Assembly: GCA_002688175.1 (NCBI GenBank)
Contig: NZCC01000053.1
Coordinates: 31,521-95,520 of the forward strand
DNA from: Chromatiales bacterium
GTDB lineage: Bacteria > Pseudomonadota > Gammaproteobacteria > Steroidobacterales > GCA-2729495
DNA length: 64,000 nucleotides
Direction: 5' to 3'
The number at the start of each line of letters is the position of its first letter. Position 1 is the first letter of the stretch. Under the pieces are notes generated by a model that ran no database searches, was not told the DNA's origin, and was given only the letters and a program-made list of their open reading frames with translations. Positions 43,416 to 53,296 of the stretch are shown in pieces. The position numbers and the translations under genes are program-made.

Positions 43416-46400
43416 ATGCGCTGGACCCGATTAATCCTGCTTGTAATTGCCGTCATCCTGTTGGTCTTCGGTGCCGGCCTTACTTTCCTGTTGACTTTAG
43501 ACCTCAATAATTACAAAACAGAGATCGAAAGGTTTGTCGTTCACCAAACCGGTCGGACATTTGCCATCGATGGTCGTATCCATTTCGATCCTGGCCAGTT
43601 AACCGGCCTGACCGTAACTGATGTGCGACTTGGTAATCCAGACTGGGCAACCCATGGGGACATGGCCCGAGTGGGGCGGGCTTCTGTTTACCTGGATCTT
43701 CGTTCATTGCTGTCCGGGCCAGTCATCGTGGAACTGGTGGAGCTGGACAATACGGAGGTAAATCTCGAGCAACTGGAGTCCGGTGAAAACAACTGGACCT
43801 TCGGTGATGGTGGCGAGGAAGCAGGCGGTGGCCTGATACCGTTAATCCTGAAAAAGTTGCACGTCACTAACTTTGCATTAACCGTTGCGTTACCGGTTTT
43901 CAAGCAACCTCTGGAGATACGCGTTGATCGCCTGGATCAGGCGCAAAAAATTAACCGGCTGTTTGACGTAAAACTTAGTGGGGCCCTGAATGGCCGTACA
44001 GCCAGCATCACCGGAGAATTCGGTCCGTTGGAAAGCCTGCTGACTGCAGCAGATCTGAGCATTGATATTGACGGTCGGTTCGACACGCTGTCAATTACTG
44101 CTGCCGGGCTGATCGACAACCTGGTCCGGCCACGGCGGCCACGCGGCACTATCGAAATCACAGGGCCGGATATTGACCACCTCACCGAGATGCTCGGCCT
44201 GCCGGATCTTGGCCAAGGCGATCTCAGCCTGAAAATCGCGCTTCAGCCCGGGGCGCAAGAGATCGCCATGTTCATAGCAGGAAGAGTTGGTGAACATCAG
44301 ATTGAATTCAGTGGCGTCACCTCGGATCTGCTGTCATTTGAGAAGATTTCGATGCGCGTAGCGTCACACGGTCCGGATCTGAATGTGGTGGCGAGATTGT
44401 TCGGTGTTCCGCAGATCCCCACTGGCCCGTATCAACTATCGGGTTCAGCGACTCGCGACGGTGCACAGATTGATCTCGATGAGATCAATCTCGATATAGG
44501 TGAGGCGCAGTTTAAGCTGGATGGGTTGTTGACACGATTCCCCGATCTCAACGATGCAAATCTCTCGTTAAAAGTTCATGGTGCGCACGTAGGGCGCTTC
44601 ACACGTTTGTTCGGTTTGCCGGGTGTTGTGGAGGGTCCGTTTAGTATCTCCGGCCAACTCGAAGTTGCCCCAGGCGGTACCGAGATTATTAAGCTGGATG
44701 TCGTCACGCAAATTGTAGAATTTATGGTGAGCGGTGAAATCAGCAAAGGATTAAATTTTGCCGGTACGCGGGTGAACGTGTCCGGTCATGGTGCAAGTAT
44801 CGCCGCGATCGCCGCAGCGTTCAATGTGTCGATGCAGACGACCGAACCATTTGAGTTTGAAGGCGGTCTTGAGATTGGTCAGGGTGTCGTGCACTTGCCT
44901 GGGGATGCGATGTTCACGTTAGGCGGTAACCAGCTTGTCGCAACGGGAGTGGTTGGCTTCGAACCGCTGGGCAATGATACGGATGTACGTATCCATCTCA
45001 AAGGCGGTGATCTTGCAAGTGCAGGCCGGCTGGCGGGCATCACCGAGTGGTTGCCGGCGGCTGGCTTCACGGCCTCCGGTCGCTTACAGACCCCGGCAGA
45101 TGCCTTTAAAATCAGTGACCTGCAGGCTCGAATCGGTACTGCGGAACCCTCCATCGATGGCCTGGTCAGTCGGCTGGAGAATTTTGTCGGTACCCGTTTG
45201 AAGATTAGAGTAACCGGGCCGGAGCTCGGCGAATTCATCTCAGAACCCGAAACCTTGAATCTTCCCGATGGGCCATTCGACCTGTCGGGTGAGTTCGAAT
45301 TGCAAGCTGACGTAATTCGCCTGCAAGGCGTAGCAGTAAAACTCGGTGGTGCAATCGGGTGGATTAATGCCGATATCGGGTTACCCCTTGTCTCGGCTAA
45401 CGGGACTTTTGAAGCGCTGGTAAACGGCGAGAGCTTTCAGACTATTCTGTTCGACACCGGTGTTTGGCAACCGCCTGACGCGCCGTTCGAAATTCGTGCA
45501 CAGGGCAGGCTCGAGGACGGGCTCCTGCATGTTGATCCATTTACGATTCAACTCGGTGAGGCGCAGGTTACAGCGCGAGGTGTATTTGATATTCCACCGG
45601 ACCTGTCACGTACAGAATTGACGATTACTGCGCGAGCGGACGATCTCTCGACGATCGGTAGTTTCGATAAACGGCGCCTGCCGGACACGGATTTCAGCCT
45701 GGACGCAGTGTTTTCCGGTACAGCACAGTCATTTTTGATCGAGAACCTGGTAATCAGGAGCGGTGTCAGCGATCTGAAAGGCAGTGTTATAGCGCAACTT
45801 GATCTTGGGGTTCCCGATGTGAAGCTGCAAGTGAAATCAAGCATGTTCGATGTGACACCGCTGATGGCACTCAATCCAGAGTCGACGGGAAATATTGAGG
45901 ATATCGCTGACGATGGCGGTGAAGAGACGGCTGGAGATGGTCGGCTTATACCTGATTGGCCACTGCCCATTGAAAAGCTCACAAAATTTAATGCTGACGT
46001 CGATATTGATATCACCCGGTACCGGCAAAATCAGCGGATAGTCGATAACCTGGTGTTAGATGCTACGGTTCGTGATGGGCGACTCGATATCGAGCATATA
46101 GGGGGCAAGACAAAGTACGGGGATTTTTCAGCGATGCTCCACGTCGTGCCAAGTGAAGATTCGGCAATGGTTCAGGCAACCTACGAAGGAAAGAATATTT
46201 TCCTGGGTTCGACCGGGGATAGAACACTTGAAGAAATTGATGCAGATCCAAAGTTTGATATTTCCGTTGCACTGAATGGTGCGGGCCTGACTTCCAGAGA
46301 AATTATTGACAACCTGAACGGGCGGATCAAGATGAGTGCCAGTAAAGGGCAAATAGCTAATACTGCATTGAATTTTATATATGGAAACTTCTTTGAAGAA

Positions 46401-46826
46401 ATTATTGCTGTCATAAATCCATTTGCAAAGAAGGAGCCCTATACTAAAATTTCTTGTGCCGTACTCGTTGCAAGCATAGAGAATGGGCTGCTCACCGCTA
46501 AGCCCGGGATGGCGATCCAGACAGGTAAGTTGAATATAATCAGCGAGGGAACGATCGATCTGCATACCGAGAAGCTGAGCATCCATTTCAAGACGGCACC
46601 CCGGAAAAAAATCAGTATCAGTGCAGGTGAGTTTCTCAACCCGTATCTCAAGGTTGTAGGGACATTGGCCAGCCCACGTCTGACACTGGATACAACCAAC
46701 ACGCTGGTAACCGGTGGTGCGGCAGTCGCGACAGTTGGCCTGACCCTGCTGGCGACGGCGGTGTGGGATCGTGTTTCATCTTCAGACGACCCGTGTAGTG
46801 AAGTTACCAAGCGGACAAAAAATTAG
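43416..46826 (+). CDS. AsmA-family envelope protein
   Basis: 1136 residues. One N-terminal membrane helix (LILLVIAVILLVFGAGLTF), then the AsmA N-domain (RTFAIDGRIHFDPGQLTGLTVTDVRLGNPDW) and about 800 residues of long repeated beta strands with FSISGQLEV, FDLSGEFEL, FTASGRLQ-type repeats. C-terminal part (GNFFEEIIAVINPFAKKEPYTKISCA) matches AsmA domains. AsmA-like proteins are predicted lipid-transfer bridges from inner to outer membrane and affect outer-membrane biogenesis. The last 40 residues include a second hydrophobic stretch (VTGGAAVATVGLTLLATAVW). Confidence 0.92.
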   Translation: MRWTRLILLVIAVILLVFGAGLTFLLTLDLNNYKTEIERFVVHQTGRTFAIDGRIHFDPGQLTGLTVTDVRLGNPDWATHGDMARVGRASVYLDLRSLLSGPVIVELVELDNTEVNLEQLESGENNWTFGDGGEEAGGGLIPLILKKLHVTNFALTVALPVFKQPLEIRVDRLDQAQKINRLFDVKLSGALNGRTASITGEFGPLESLLTAADLSIDIDGRFDTLSITAAGLIDNLVRPRRPRGTIEITGPDIDHLTEMLGLPDLGQGDLSLKIALQPGAQEIAMFIAGRVGEHQIEFSGVTSDLLSFEKISMRVASHGPDLNVVARLFGVPQIPTGPYQLSGSATRDGAQIDLDEINLDIGEAQFKLDGLLTRFPDLNDANLSLKVHGAHVGRFTRLFGLPGVVEGPFSISGQLEVAPGGTEIIKLDVVTQIVEFMVSGEISKGLNFAGTRVNVSGHGASIAAIAAAFNVSMQTTEPFEFEGGLEIGQGVVHLPGDAMFTLGGNQLVATGVVGFEPLGNDTDVRIHLKGGDLASAGRLAGITEWLPAAGFTASGRLQTPADAFKISDLQARIGTAEPSIDGLVSRLENFVGTRLKIRVTGPELGEFISEPETLNLPDGPFDLSGEFELQADVIRLQGVAVKLGGAIGWINADIGLPLVSANGTFEALVNGESFQTILFDTGVWQPPDAPFEIRAQGRLEDGLLHVDPFTIQLGEAQVTARGVFDIPPDLSRTELTITARADDLSTIGSFDKRRLPDTDFSLDAVFSGTAQSFLIENLVIRSGVSDLKGSVIAQLDLGVPDVKLQVKSSMFDVTPLMALNPESTGNIEDIADDGGEETAGDGRLIPDWPLPIEKLTKFNADVDIDITRYRQNQRIVDNLVLDATVRDGRLDIEHIGGKTKYGDFSAMLHVVPSEDSAMVQATYEGKNIFLGSTGDRTLEEIDADPKFDISVALNGAGLTSREIIDNLNGRIKMSASKGQIANTALNFIYGNFFEEIIAVINPFAKKEPYTKISCAVLVASIENGLLTAKPGMAIQTGKLNIISEGTIDLHTEKLSIHFKTAPRKKISISAGEFLNPYLKVVGTLASPRLTLDTTNTLVTGGAAVATVGLTLLATAVWDRVSSSDDPCSEVTKRTKN

Positions 46827-46983
46827 TCGCTGGAAAAAATGTCGTTAGTTAAGCTGGTGAAGGACATTATTTTTCTGCCTCCACCTGGCGAAACCATGGT
46901 GCCTTTGGGGCAGATCCGGGTTGTTTTTCGTTTATGTTTGGCGCTGACTGATTTCGGTCGATGACCATCAAGGAGAATTATAA

Positions 46984-48552
46984 GTGTTGATGTCATATCC
47001 GACTGTTCGCACAGCCATACTGATGCTTATCATTCTCCTGTCATCGGGTGCCTGTACACGTCCGAGCCAGGCACCCGTCGTAACGATCGATACCGGCACA
47101 CTCATGGGTGTCCGTTATGATGATGTCACGGCCTTCAAGGGCATACCGTTTGCCGCTTCGACGGGCGGCCAGAATCGCTGGCGCCCCCCGCAGCCGGTTA
47201 ACGCATGGGACGGTATTCGTTCCGCTGAAAACTATGGACCATTCTGCTCGCAATTCCGGTCTGAGCTGCTGTGGTTCGAGCTTGGAGAAATGAGCGAGGA
47301 TTGCCTCACGCTGAATGTGTGGACACCGGACCATGCCAGGGGTGAGAAACTGCCGGTTATGGTCTGGATTCATGGTGGGGGCTTTGTGCAGGGTTCCGGC
47401 AATATTCCGCGCCTCAACAGCCCTGATCTTGCTCGCGAGGGCGTTATTCTCGTGACCCTGAACTATAGATTGACGCTGTTCGGATTCTTTGCGCATCCGG
47501 CTATGACGACACAGCAAGTTGGCGAACCACTCGGTAACTATGGGTTGATGGATCTGGTTGCCGGGCTTGAATGGGTAAAGCGAAACATCGGGCAATTTGG
47601 TGGTGATCCGGATAACGTCACGATTTTTGGTGAATCGGCCGGCGGGGCATTGGTCAATTACCTGATGGTCATGCCGCCGGCACAGGATCTCTTTCATAAA
47701 GCAATAAGCCAGAGTGCTTCAGTGGGTCTCGCCCCCGACGCGAAAATTCGCAATCGCAGCGCTTTCCAGGTTCCCGGCGAACGTGCGGGTAAGTCATTTG
47801 CGAAGCGAGCCGGATACAAAGACAGTGATGATCCGATTCGCGATTTGCGGGCCTTGTCGATGGATCAGGTCATCGGTTTGCTGACGGCGAGAGATCGTTT
47901 CACGCCGATGGTCGAAGGTGACTGGATCCCGGACCAGGTCGGTTTTCTGTTTGCCGAAGGTCGACAGAATAATGTGCCGTATCTGACCGGCGGCGTTAGC
48001 TGGGAGGCCAGGCTTGGCCGTCAGATCGGCGGACCGTTCTCGCCGGACGTTATGGTCAAAATCATACCGGATGAGGACAAGGCACGCCTGTATCCGGGCA
48101 TGAGCGGCGAGACACTTGCCGATGCGGTCTTTGGTGACCTGATTATTCACTCGCAGTCACGTTATCTTGGTGACATGATGGGAAATGTGTCGTCACCGAC
48201 CTACCAATACTACTTTTCTTACCTTGCAGATGAGCGCCGTGCCACCGATCCGGGTGTGGCGCACGCGGATGAAATCGCATTTGTCATGCAGACACTCGAT
48301 ACGGAGCTGGAAGCTGCAACCGATAAAGATAACGAGGTCAGCAGGTTGGTCAGCTCATACTGGGTGCAGTTCGCCAAGACCGGCAGCCCGAATGGACCCG
48401 GCTTGCCGGACTGGCCGGAGTATCATGCCGATGCACCCTTCGTGCTGGAGATTGGTGACGAAGTTAAATTACACGAGGGTCTTGAGTCGGAGCGCATCAC
48501 GTATCACAAGCAACGCGGCATCGCGAATCTCGAAAAGGTGCGCGATAAATAA
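46984..48552 (+). CDS. Type-B carboxylesterase lipoprotein
   Basis: 522 residues. AGGAG (46971-46975) is 8 bases before a GTG at 46984; the ATG at 46990 is 14 bases away, so GTG is the better start. Signal peptide ends in LSSGACTR, a lipobox. Type-B carboxylesterase hallmarks: FKGIPFA, EDCLTLNVWTP, IHGGGF, GESAGG with nucleophilic serine, and AHADEIAFV with catalytic histidine. It should hydrolyse esters in the periplasm or at the outer membrane. Substrate unknown. Confidence 0.92.
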   Translation: MLMSYPTVRTAILMLIILLSSGACTRPSQAPVVTIDTGTLMGVRYDDVTAFKGIPFAASTGGQNRWRPPQPVNAWDGIRSAENYGPFCSQFRSELLWFELGEMSEDCLTLNVWTPDHARGEKLPVMVWIHGGGFVQGSGNIPRLNSPDLAREGVILVTLNYRLTLFGFFAHPAMTTQQVGEPLGNYGLMDLVAGLEWVKRNIGQFGGDPDNVTIFGESAGGALVNYLMVMPPAQDLFHKAISQSASVGLAPDAKIRNRSAFQVPGERAGKSFAKRAGYKDSDDPIRDLRALSMDQVIGLLTARDRFTPMVEGDWIPDQVGFLFAEGRQNNVPYLTGGVSWEARLGRQIGGPFSPDVMVKIIPDEDKARLYPGMSGETLADAVFGDLIIHSQSRYLGDMMGNVSSPTYQYYFSYLADERRATDPGVAHADEIAFVMQTLDTELEAATDKDNEVSRLVSSYWVQFAKTGSPNGPGLPDWPEYHADAPFVLEIGDEVKLHEGLESERITYHKQRGIANLEKVRDK

Positions 48553-48598
48553 GTTAATGCCTTGCCGTGTTGTTCGGGTCAGATACCGGGTAATACGG

Positions 48599-49057
48599 TT
48601 ATTTTTGTGTCCAGGGTAACCCCGCAATCTTCCAGCCGTTGATGCTGTTGCGGTGTTGTTGTTCATCGAGTGATCCCTCGAATCCTTCGGCAATATTGTA
48701 GGCTGCCTTGTAACCTAGCTCAGTGCACTGCATGGCCGCGATTTTTGATCGACCGCCTGACTGGCACATGATGTAGATCGGTACATCTTTGGCAATACCA
48801 CGTTCTTCCAGAATAGCTTGCAGTTCACGGGTGAAATTCTTGTTCACGCCCTGCAGCGTAACCCATTGCAGGTAAATGGGTTCATGATTGATTGATGCCA
48901 GGTCTGGTTTTCCAATCAGGTCCCATTCAGTTTTTGTGCGTACGTCGACGAGCACTGCATTCCGGTTTGTGGCCAGATTATCCCAGGCGTTTTGCGCGGT
49001 GACGTCTCCGGCATAGTCACCCGCGGGCATCTGCCAATCGGCAGGCTTGTTTGCCAT
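48599..49057 (-). CDS. Rhodanese-like protein
   Basis: 152 residues. VDVRTKTEWDLIG is the rhodanese opening and IMCQSGGRSKIAA the active-site loop with catalytic cysteine. A longer insert (INHEPIYLQWVTLQGVNKN) between them resembles the YgaP/PspE-like group. No signal peptide. It starts 2 bases from the DUF3795 stop, so the two are co-transcribed and probably act together in sulfur transfer. Confidence 0.9.
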   Translation of the reverse strand: MANKPADWQMPAGDYAGDVTAQNAWDNLATNRNAVLVDVRTKTEWDLIGKPDLASINHEPIYLQWVTLQGVNKNFTRELQAILEERGIAKDVPIYIMCQSGGRSKIAAMQCTELGYKAAYNIAEGFEGSLDEQQHRNSINGWKIAGLPWTQK

Positions 49058-49059
49058 GA

Positions 49060-49458
49060 TCAGGTGAGTCCCATGTCGTTACGAATCGTATCGAGATTGA
49101 TACTTGCCGTCGCAATGCCATCTACGGCCTTGCCGACGTTAATCATTGCCGCATGAACTTTCTGTAGCTTTTCGCAGCCATAGTCTTCACAAGGCGCACA
49201 GTTCTCCAGGCCACGTTCTGCTGCACACTGTCGAACTTCACAGGAAGCACAAAAGCCTGACTTGGGGCGCGTGTCACGGCACCCGTGGCAGTTGACACTG
49301 GCTGGATCGACTTCAATTTTCCACTGGAGCTTGACCTTGTTTGCGTAGTTTTGCCGTAACCCATCATCATCAAATGCGGTAGCCTGGTAGACTTCGCACC
49401 CGGAACAATCCAGACCGCAATAGGCAATATGGGGGGCAAGTTCCTGAATTTTATTCAT
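49060..49458 (-). CDS. DUF3795 cysteine-rich protein
   Basis: 132 residues with 12 cysteines. Blocks: APHIAYCGLDCSGCEVY, NCHGCRDTRPKSGFCASCEVRQCAAERGLENC and CAPCEDYGCEKL. The pattern matches DUF3795, a probable metal-binding family with zinc-ribbon-like or FeS-like sites. No known function. Its stop is immediately followed by the rhodanese gene, suggesting a role in sulfur or metal handling. ATG 49458 follows an A+T-rich leader. Confidence 0.88.
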   Translation of the reverse strand: MNKIQELAPHIAYCGLDCSGCEVYQATAFDDDGLRQNYANKVKLQWKIEVDPASVNCHGCRDTRPKSGFCASCEVRQCAAERGLENCAPCEDYGCEKLQKVHAAMINVGKAVDGIATASINLDTIRNDMGLT

Positions 49459-49586
49459 TTTATAACCTCTTATTTTAAAAGGATAAAATAACTTTCAGCC
49501 GGTGAGTCCGAGTTTATCATTCAGGCCCAATGAAGATAGTCATGCAAGGGTAGTCCGGTATCGGTAGTTCAAGTACTGGTGATCAT

Positions 49587-50270
49587 TCACTGGCTACGCT
49601 CTTTGGGTAAATTCTCGCCACGCTGTAACGGGGCTTCCCGGGTTATGGCCGGATCAACCGTGTGAAAAATTTTTGCGCAGGTCGTTTCGTCATCAATGCA
49701 ATCCACCACCAGTGCGGCCAGATCCGCCCGGTTAATTACGCCCATGGAGTTGTGGTCCTCAGTTTTTATCGCTGTGCCGCTGGCTGGATCATTCGTCATT
49801 CCACCCGGTCGCAAGATGGTGTAGTCCAGCCCACTGTCCTGAAGGATTCTTTCAGCTTGTGTCTTCATTTCCAGGACTGCACCCAGGACCTCCAGCACTT
49901 TCGGTGCAACAGCTGACTGACTGTCGCCGGCACCAATCGCGGTCACCATGATCACACGACGCACTCCAGCCTGTATTGCGGCCTCAGTAATTTGCCGTGT
50001 GCCTTCAATATCGGGTCGTGGCAGTTCGCCACGTTTTCCGCCCAGGGTATTGATCGCGGCTCTGAACTGACCGGATGCAAATGCCGTGTTGACAGCAGTT
50101 TTATCCAGTGCATTGCCGCGTACAACAGTTGCACCAATTCCCTCCAGTTCGGATGCATCTGATTCCTCGCGAACCAATACCGTGACAGCATCACCCTGTT
50201 CACGAAGTAAACGTGCTACCTGGAATCCGGTTCCCCGGGTACCGCCAAAAATTAATAAACCCTCAGTCAT
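49587..50270 (-). CDS. NAD(P)-binding atypical SDR
   Basis: 227 residues. IFGGTRGTGFQVARLL is the NAD(P) motif (GGTxGTG), VTVLVREESDASELE follows, and VIMVTAIGAGDS and YTILRPGGMTNDPASG match the NmrA/atypical-SDR group (Ycf39-like). These lack the YxxxK active site and often act as redox sensors or quinone/flavin reductase-like proteins. Divergent from the MFS carrier with 250 bases between. Confidence 0.87.
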   Translation of the reverse strand: MTEGLLIFGGTRGTGFQVARLLREQGDAVTVLVREESDASELEGIGATVVRGNALDKTAVNTAFASGQFRAAINTLGGKRGELPRPDIEGTRQITEAAIQAGVRRVIMVTAIGAGDSQSAVAPKVLEVLGAVLEMKTQAERILQDSGLDYTILRPGGMTNDPASGTAIKTEDHNSMGVINRADLAALVVDCIDDETTCAKIFHTVDPAITREAPLQRGENLPKERSQ

Positions 50271-50520
50271 TGTCTGGCTCCTCAGATGTTTCTTATGGTG
50301 ACAGGTTGGGGTCGGTAAATGTTGTCTATGCTGGTTTTAGCTAATTTTATAAGAATTATTTGCTGACCATGAAGATTCTGTCTCAACATGAGTTACCCTA
50401 AGCAATTTGGCCAAGTGGTTACTTGGTTTCTCAGGCTTCTCTGTAAGATAGTTCATATTGTTTATGAGCTATTAGCTGTTCGATATATACATAACCGATA
50501 TACCTGTTGATGTAAATATT

Positions 50521-51822
50521 ATGCTTGCAAACCGTTTAGGGCCAATCTGGCTACAGGCCGGTATTACTCGGAAAAATGCGCTGACATACCTTTATGCCTC
50601 CTTCTTTACGATCGGCATTGTCAGTTTTACGAGCTTCATGCAGCCTTATGTGCTTGCTGAAAATCTGAATATTCCGTCAGATCAACAAGGTGGCGCTACC
50701 GGCATGCTGTCGTTCTCCTATGAGCTGGTGATGTTGGCATTGCTTGTCCCGATGGGGGCGTTGGCCGACAAGATCGGGCGACGGTTGATTTATCGGCTCG
50801 GTTTCTTATGGGTTGGGGGCGCACTGGTCATCTTCCCGCTCGCGCAGGATCTATATCAATTGATCGTGTGTCGCATGCTTTTTGCCGTGGGCGCTGCGGC
50901 TATTACCTCAATGATGGCTACCGTGCTTGCTGATTATCCGCAAGAGAGATCCCGGGGCAACCTGGTTGCTGCATCAGGTATTGCTAATGGCCTGGGGGCA
51001 ATGACATTGGTGATCGTGATGTCGCGTCTGCCGGCAATTTTTGCTGATTTTGGTTACAGCACATTGCTATCCGGGCGTCTGACCTATTGGGTGGCAACAA
51101 GCCTTTGTATCGCTACCGCCATTATTGTTGGCCGTGGATTGGCGCCAGGTAAGCCGGGCAAGCAACAGAAGAAACCACTTGCTCAGTTGATGCGTGAAGG
51201 CCTGCAAGCCACACGAGCAAACCCACGAATAGCTGTTGCTTGTCTGGAGGCATTTGTAGCACGGGGTGACCTGATAGTTATTTCCACATTCTTCGCATTG
51301 TGGGCTAATCAGGCCGGCCAGGCTCAGGGGCTCGGGCTGGAAGAAGCGATCCGCAAAGCGGCGGTGTTTATCATCATCATCCAGGGATCGAGCCTGGTCT
51401 GGGCGCCGATCTGGGCAGTCGTATTGGGTAAGGTGGACCGGCTGACTGCCGTAGTGGGAGCCCTGATTATTGCGTCGGTCGGATATTTATGGGTTGGATT
51501 TTCTCCAAGTCCGATTGCTAGCGCCTTCATTCCTGCAGCCATATTGCTGGGTATCGGTGAGTTCAGTGCGATTATGTCTGGCGCGGCGTTAATCGGTCAG
51601 GCTGCGCCGGAAGATATTCGCGGTTCAGTGATTGGCTTGTTTAATTTCTGTGGTTCCATCGGCATTCTTTGTATTACAGTGATCGGAGGAATAGTTTTTG
51701 ATGCTTGGATGCCGGGCGCTCCATTTGTAGTTGTTGGGGCGCTCAACTTTTGTGTATGTATTGTCGCATTTCTGGTGAGGCGCCGCGTAGGTTATCAGAG
51801 CCCGCACTCATCCAGCGCCTGA
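50521..51822 (+). CDS. MFS transporter
   Basis: 433 residues with 12 predicted helices. GALADKIGRRLIYRLGF is the loop 2-3 motif; a second such loop occurs at VLGKVDRLTAVVG. The C-terminal half is clearly homologous to the fragment at 30868-31560 (LIGQAAPEDIRGSVIG, FNFCGSIGIL). Substrate unknown. A stretch of about 250 bases without a gene precedes it and contains the divergent promoter region. Confidence 0.9.
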   Translation: MLANRLGPIWLQAGITRKNALTYLYASFFTIGIVSFTSFMQPYVLAENLNIPSDQQGGATGMLSFSYELVMLALLVPMGALADKIGRRLIYRLGFLWVGGALVIFPLAQDLYQLIVCRMLFAVGAAAITSMMATVLADYPQERSRGNLVAASGIANGLGAMTLVIVMSRLPAIFADFGYSTLLSGRLTYWVATSLCIATAIIVGRGLAPGKPGKQQKKPLAQLMREGLQATRANPRIAVACLEAFVARGDLIVISTFFALWANQAGQAQGLGLEEAIRKAAVFIIIIQGSSLVWAPIWAVVLGKVDRLTAVVGALIIASVGYLWVGFSPSPIASAFIPAAILLGIGEFSAIMSGAALIGQAAPEDIRGSVIGLFNFCGSIGILCITVIGGIVFDAWMPGAPFVVVGALNFCVCIVAFLVRRRVGYQSPHSSSA

Positions 51823-51869
51823 CTGGCATATAATCAGATGATTATCCGGCTAACATTCCGCTGTTATGC

Positions 51870-52445
51870 TCAGGGAAGATTTGCCAGCATTCTTGTTGCG
51901 GATTGACCGATCTCATTATTTGCATCCATTTGTGCAGCAGTGGTAAGTGCGGTGCGGGCTTGCTCTATGTTGCCAAGTTGACTGTTCACAAACCCCAGTG
52001 TCAGCCAGATTCTCTGCTGGGTTGGGTCTATGGCTATACCTTCATTAAGCTTGACAAGAGCTTCGGTTGATCTGCCGAGATAGTGTAGTGTAATACCCAA
52101 GTTATTATAAACATTCACATTACTCGGGTTAAATGTTAATAGCCGTGCATACAATTCAGCTGCCTGGCTGTACTGTTTATTGGCAAAAAACTCATTGGCC
52201 TGATGCAATATTTCAACGGGGTCCTGGCTGGTTGATGCGCTGGATATTGATGAGCCGGGCGATGACATGTTGGATGCCGAATTGTTGTTCGGCCATGCGG
52301 GAAAGGGCTGGTTTGTCGCAGTTGGGGCGACATCGACCATGCCAGGGTCATGTAGATAGTACTGGCGTGTGAGAGCAAAAATTGTCAATCCGAAGACAAG
52401 TTGGAAGACTGTCATTGGGATCCAGAATTTTGCGCTACGAATCAT
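51870..52445 (-). CDS. Membrane-anchored TPR protein
   Basis: 191 residues from ATG 52445, chosen because AAGGTGA lies 7 bases upstream. One N-terminal helix (FWIPMTVFQLVFGLTIFAL), a Ser/Asn/Pro-rich linker, then three TPR repeats: EFFANKQYSQAAELYARLLTFNP, YNNLGITLHYLGRSTEALVKLNEGIAIDP and LTLGFVNSQLGNIEQARTAL. Probably a periplasmic scaffold. No partner is obvious. Confidence 0.83.
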   Translation of the reverse strand: MIRSAKFWIPMTVFQLVFGLTIFALTRQYYLHDPGMVDVAPTATNQPFPAWPNNNSASNMSSPGSSISSASTSQDPVEILHQANEFFANKQYSQAAELYARLLTFNPSNVNVYNNLGITLHYLGRSTEALVKLNEGIAIDPTQQRIWLTLGFVNSQLGNIEQARTALTTAAQMDANNEIGQSATRMLANLP

Positions 52446-52543
52446 GAAAGTCACCTTTTTTACAGCCTTTCGTTAAGAGCATATAGACTCGCATGGCGCA
52501 GGAAAAACTTCAGCTGTTGCTGCAGGGAGGGTTGATGTGCGGT

Positions 52544-53292
52544 TTAGAGCTGTCGGGAGCCTGCGTCGGTTGGTCTTAGTAATGACAGAACACGACCTGA
52601 ATTCGACACGGCAATTAATTTATAGCCGGACCCTCTCAATCTGGCCAGGATCTGTCTCGTTTTGTCCAAACCGATGGTCGGGAATCGGTGATGGAACTCA
52701 ACAATAATTTGCTTTGGAAAGACACGCGAATCCAACAAATTGTCCAGTACTTCATACTCTGCACCTTCGATATTCATTTTCATCAGGTCAATCGATTCGT
52801 GCCCGAGCTTGCTCATGGCTGATTCGGTTGTGAAGGCAGGGACTTCAACAGCGTGTTCCTGTGATCCCTCTTCAGGGTTGGTTGTGTACTGTACAGTCGA
52901 AAGGCTGCCGTCCCTGCGGATTCTTGGATAGAATCGAATGGTTGCATCATGATTTGTGATGGCCCAGGGATGAAATTTAAAATTATCCGGATACGAGGCT
53001 TGTTCCATCAGTTCGATCGAGATCGGTGTCGGGTCAACGCATGGATGTCGGATCCAAAGTATTCCATGAAGGCAAGGTCAAAAATAATGTCATCACCGAC
53101 GCCCAGTGAATAAATAACACTGGCTGGACCGAGTTCATCTGGACAGAAATCACCGAAGCCAATTGAATGTAATGGCACGTGTAATTCTGGCCGCAGCCAT
53201 AGCTCGCGGCCTTGTAGTCGTTTGATAAATCGCTTGGTTTTCCAGAAGAGTGGAAAGCGTCGTAACCAGCTGAAATATTTTTTTATTGACAT
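52544..53292 (-). pseudogene. FkbM-family methyltransferase, one-base frameshift
   Basis: Two adjacent frames form one FkbM methyltransferase. The first (53292 to about 53037) ends SLGVGDDIIFDLAFMEYFGSDIHA. The second, ending at 52544, has IDLMKMNIEGAEYEVLDNL, the FkbM block. At 53036-53037 the coding strand reads GCGTTGACCCG; inserting one T gives GCG TTT GAC CCG, that is A-F-D-P, and restores the expected FDPTP continuation. Stop codon TGA follows 10 codons after in the un-shifted frame. Either a true pseudogene or a homopolymer sequencing error. The full protein would be about 250 residues, methylating a sugar or lipid oxygen. Confidence 0.85.
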
Positions 53293-53296
53293 AGTT

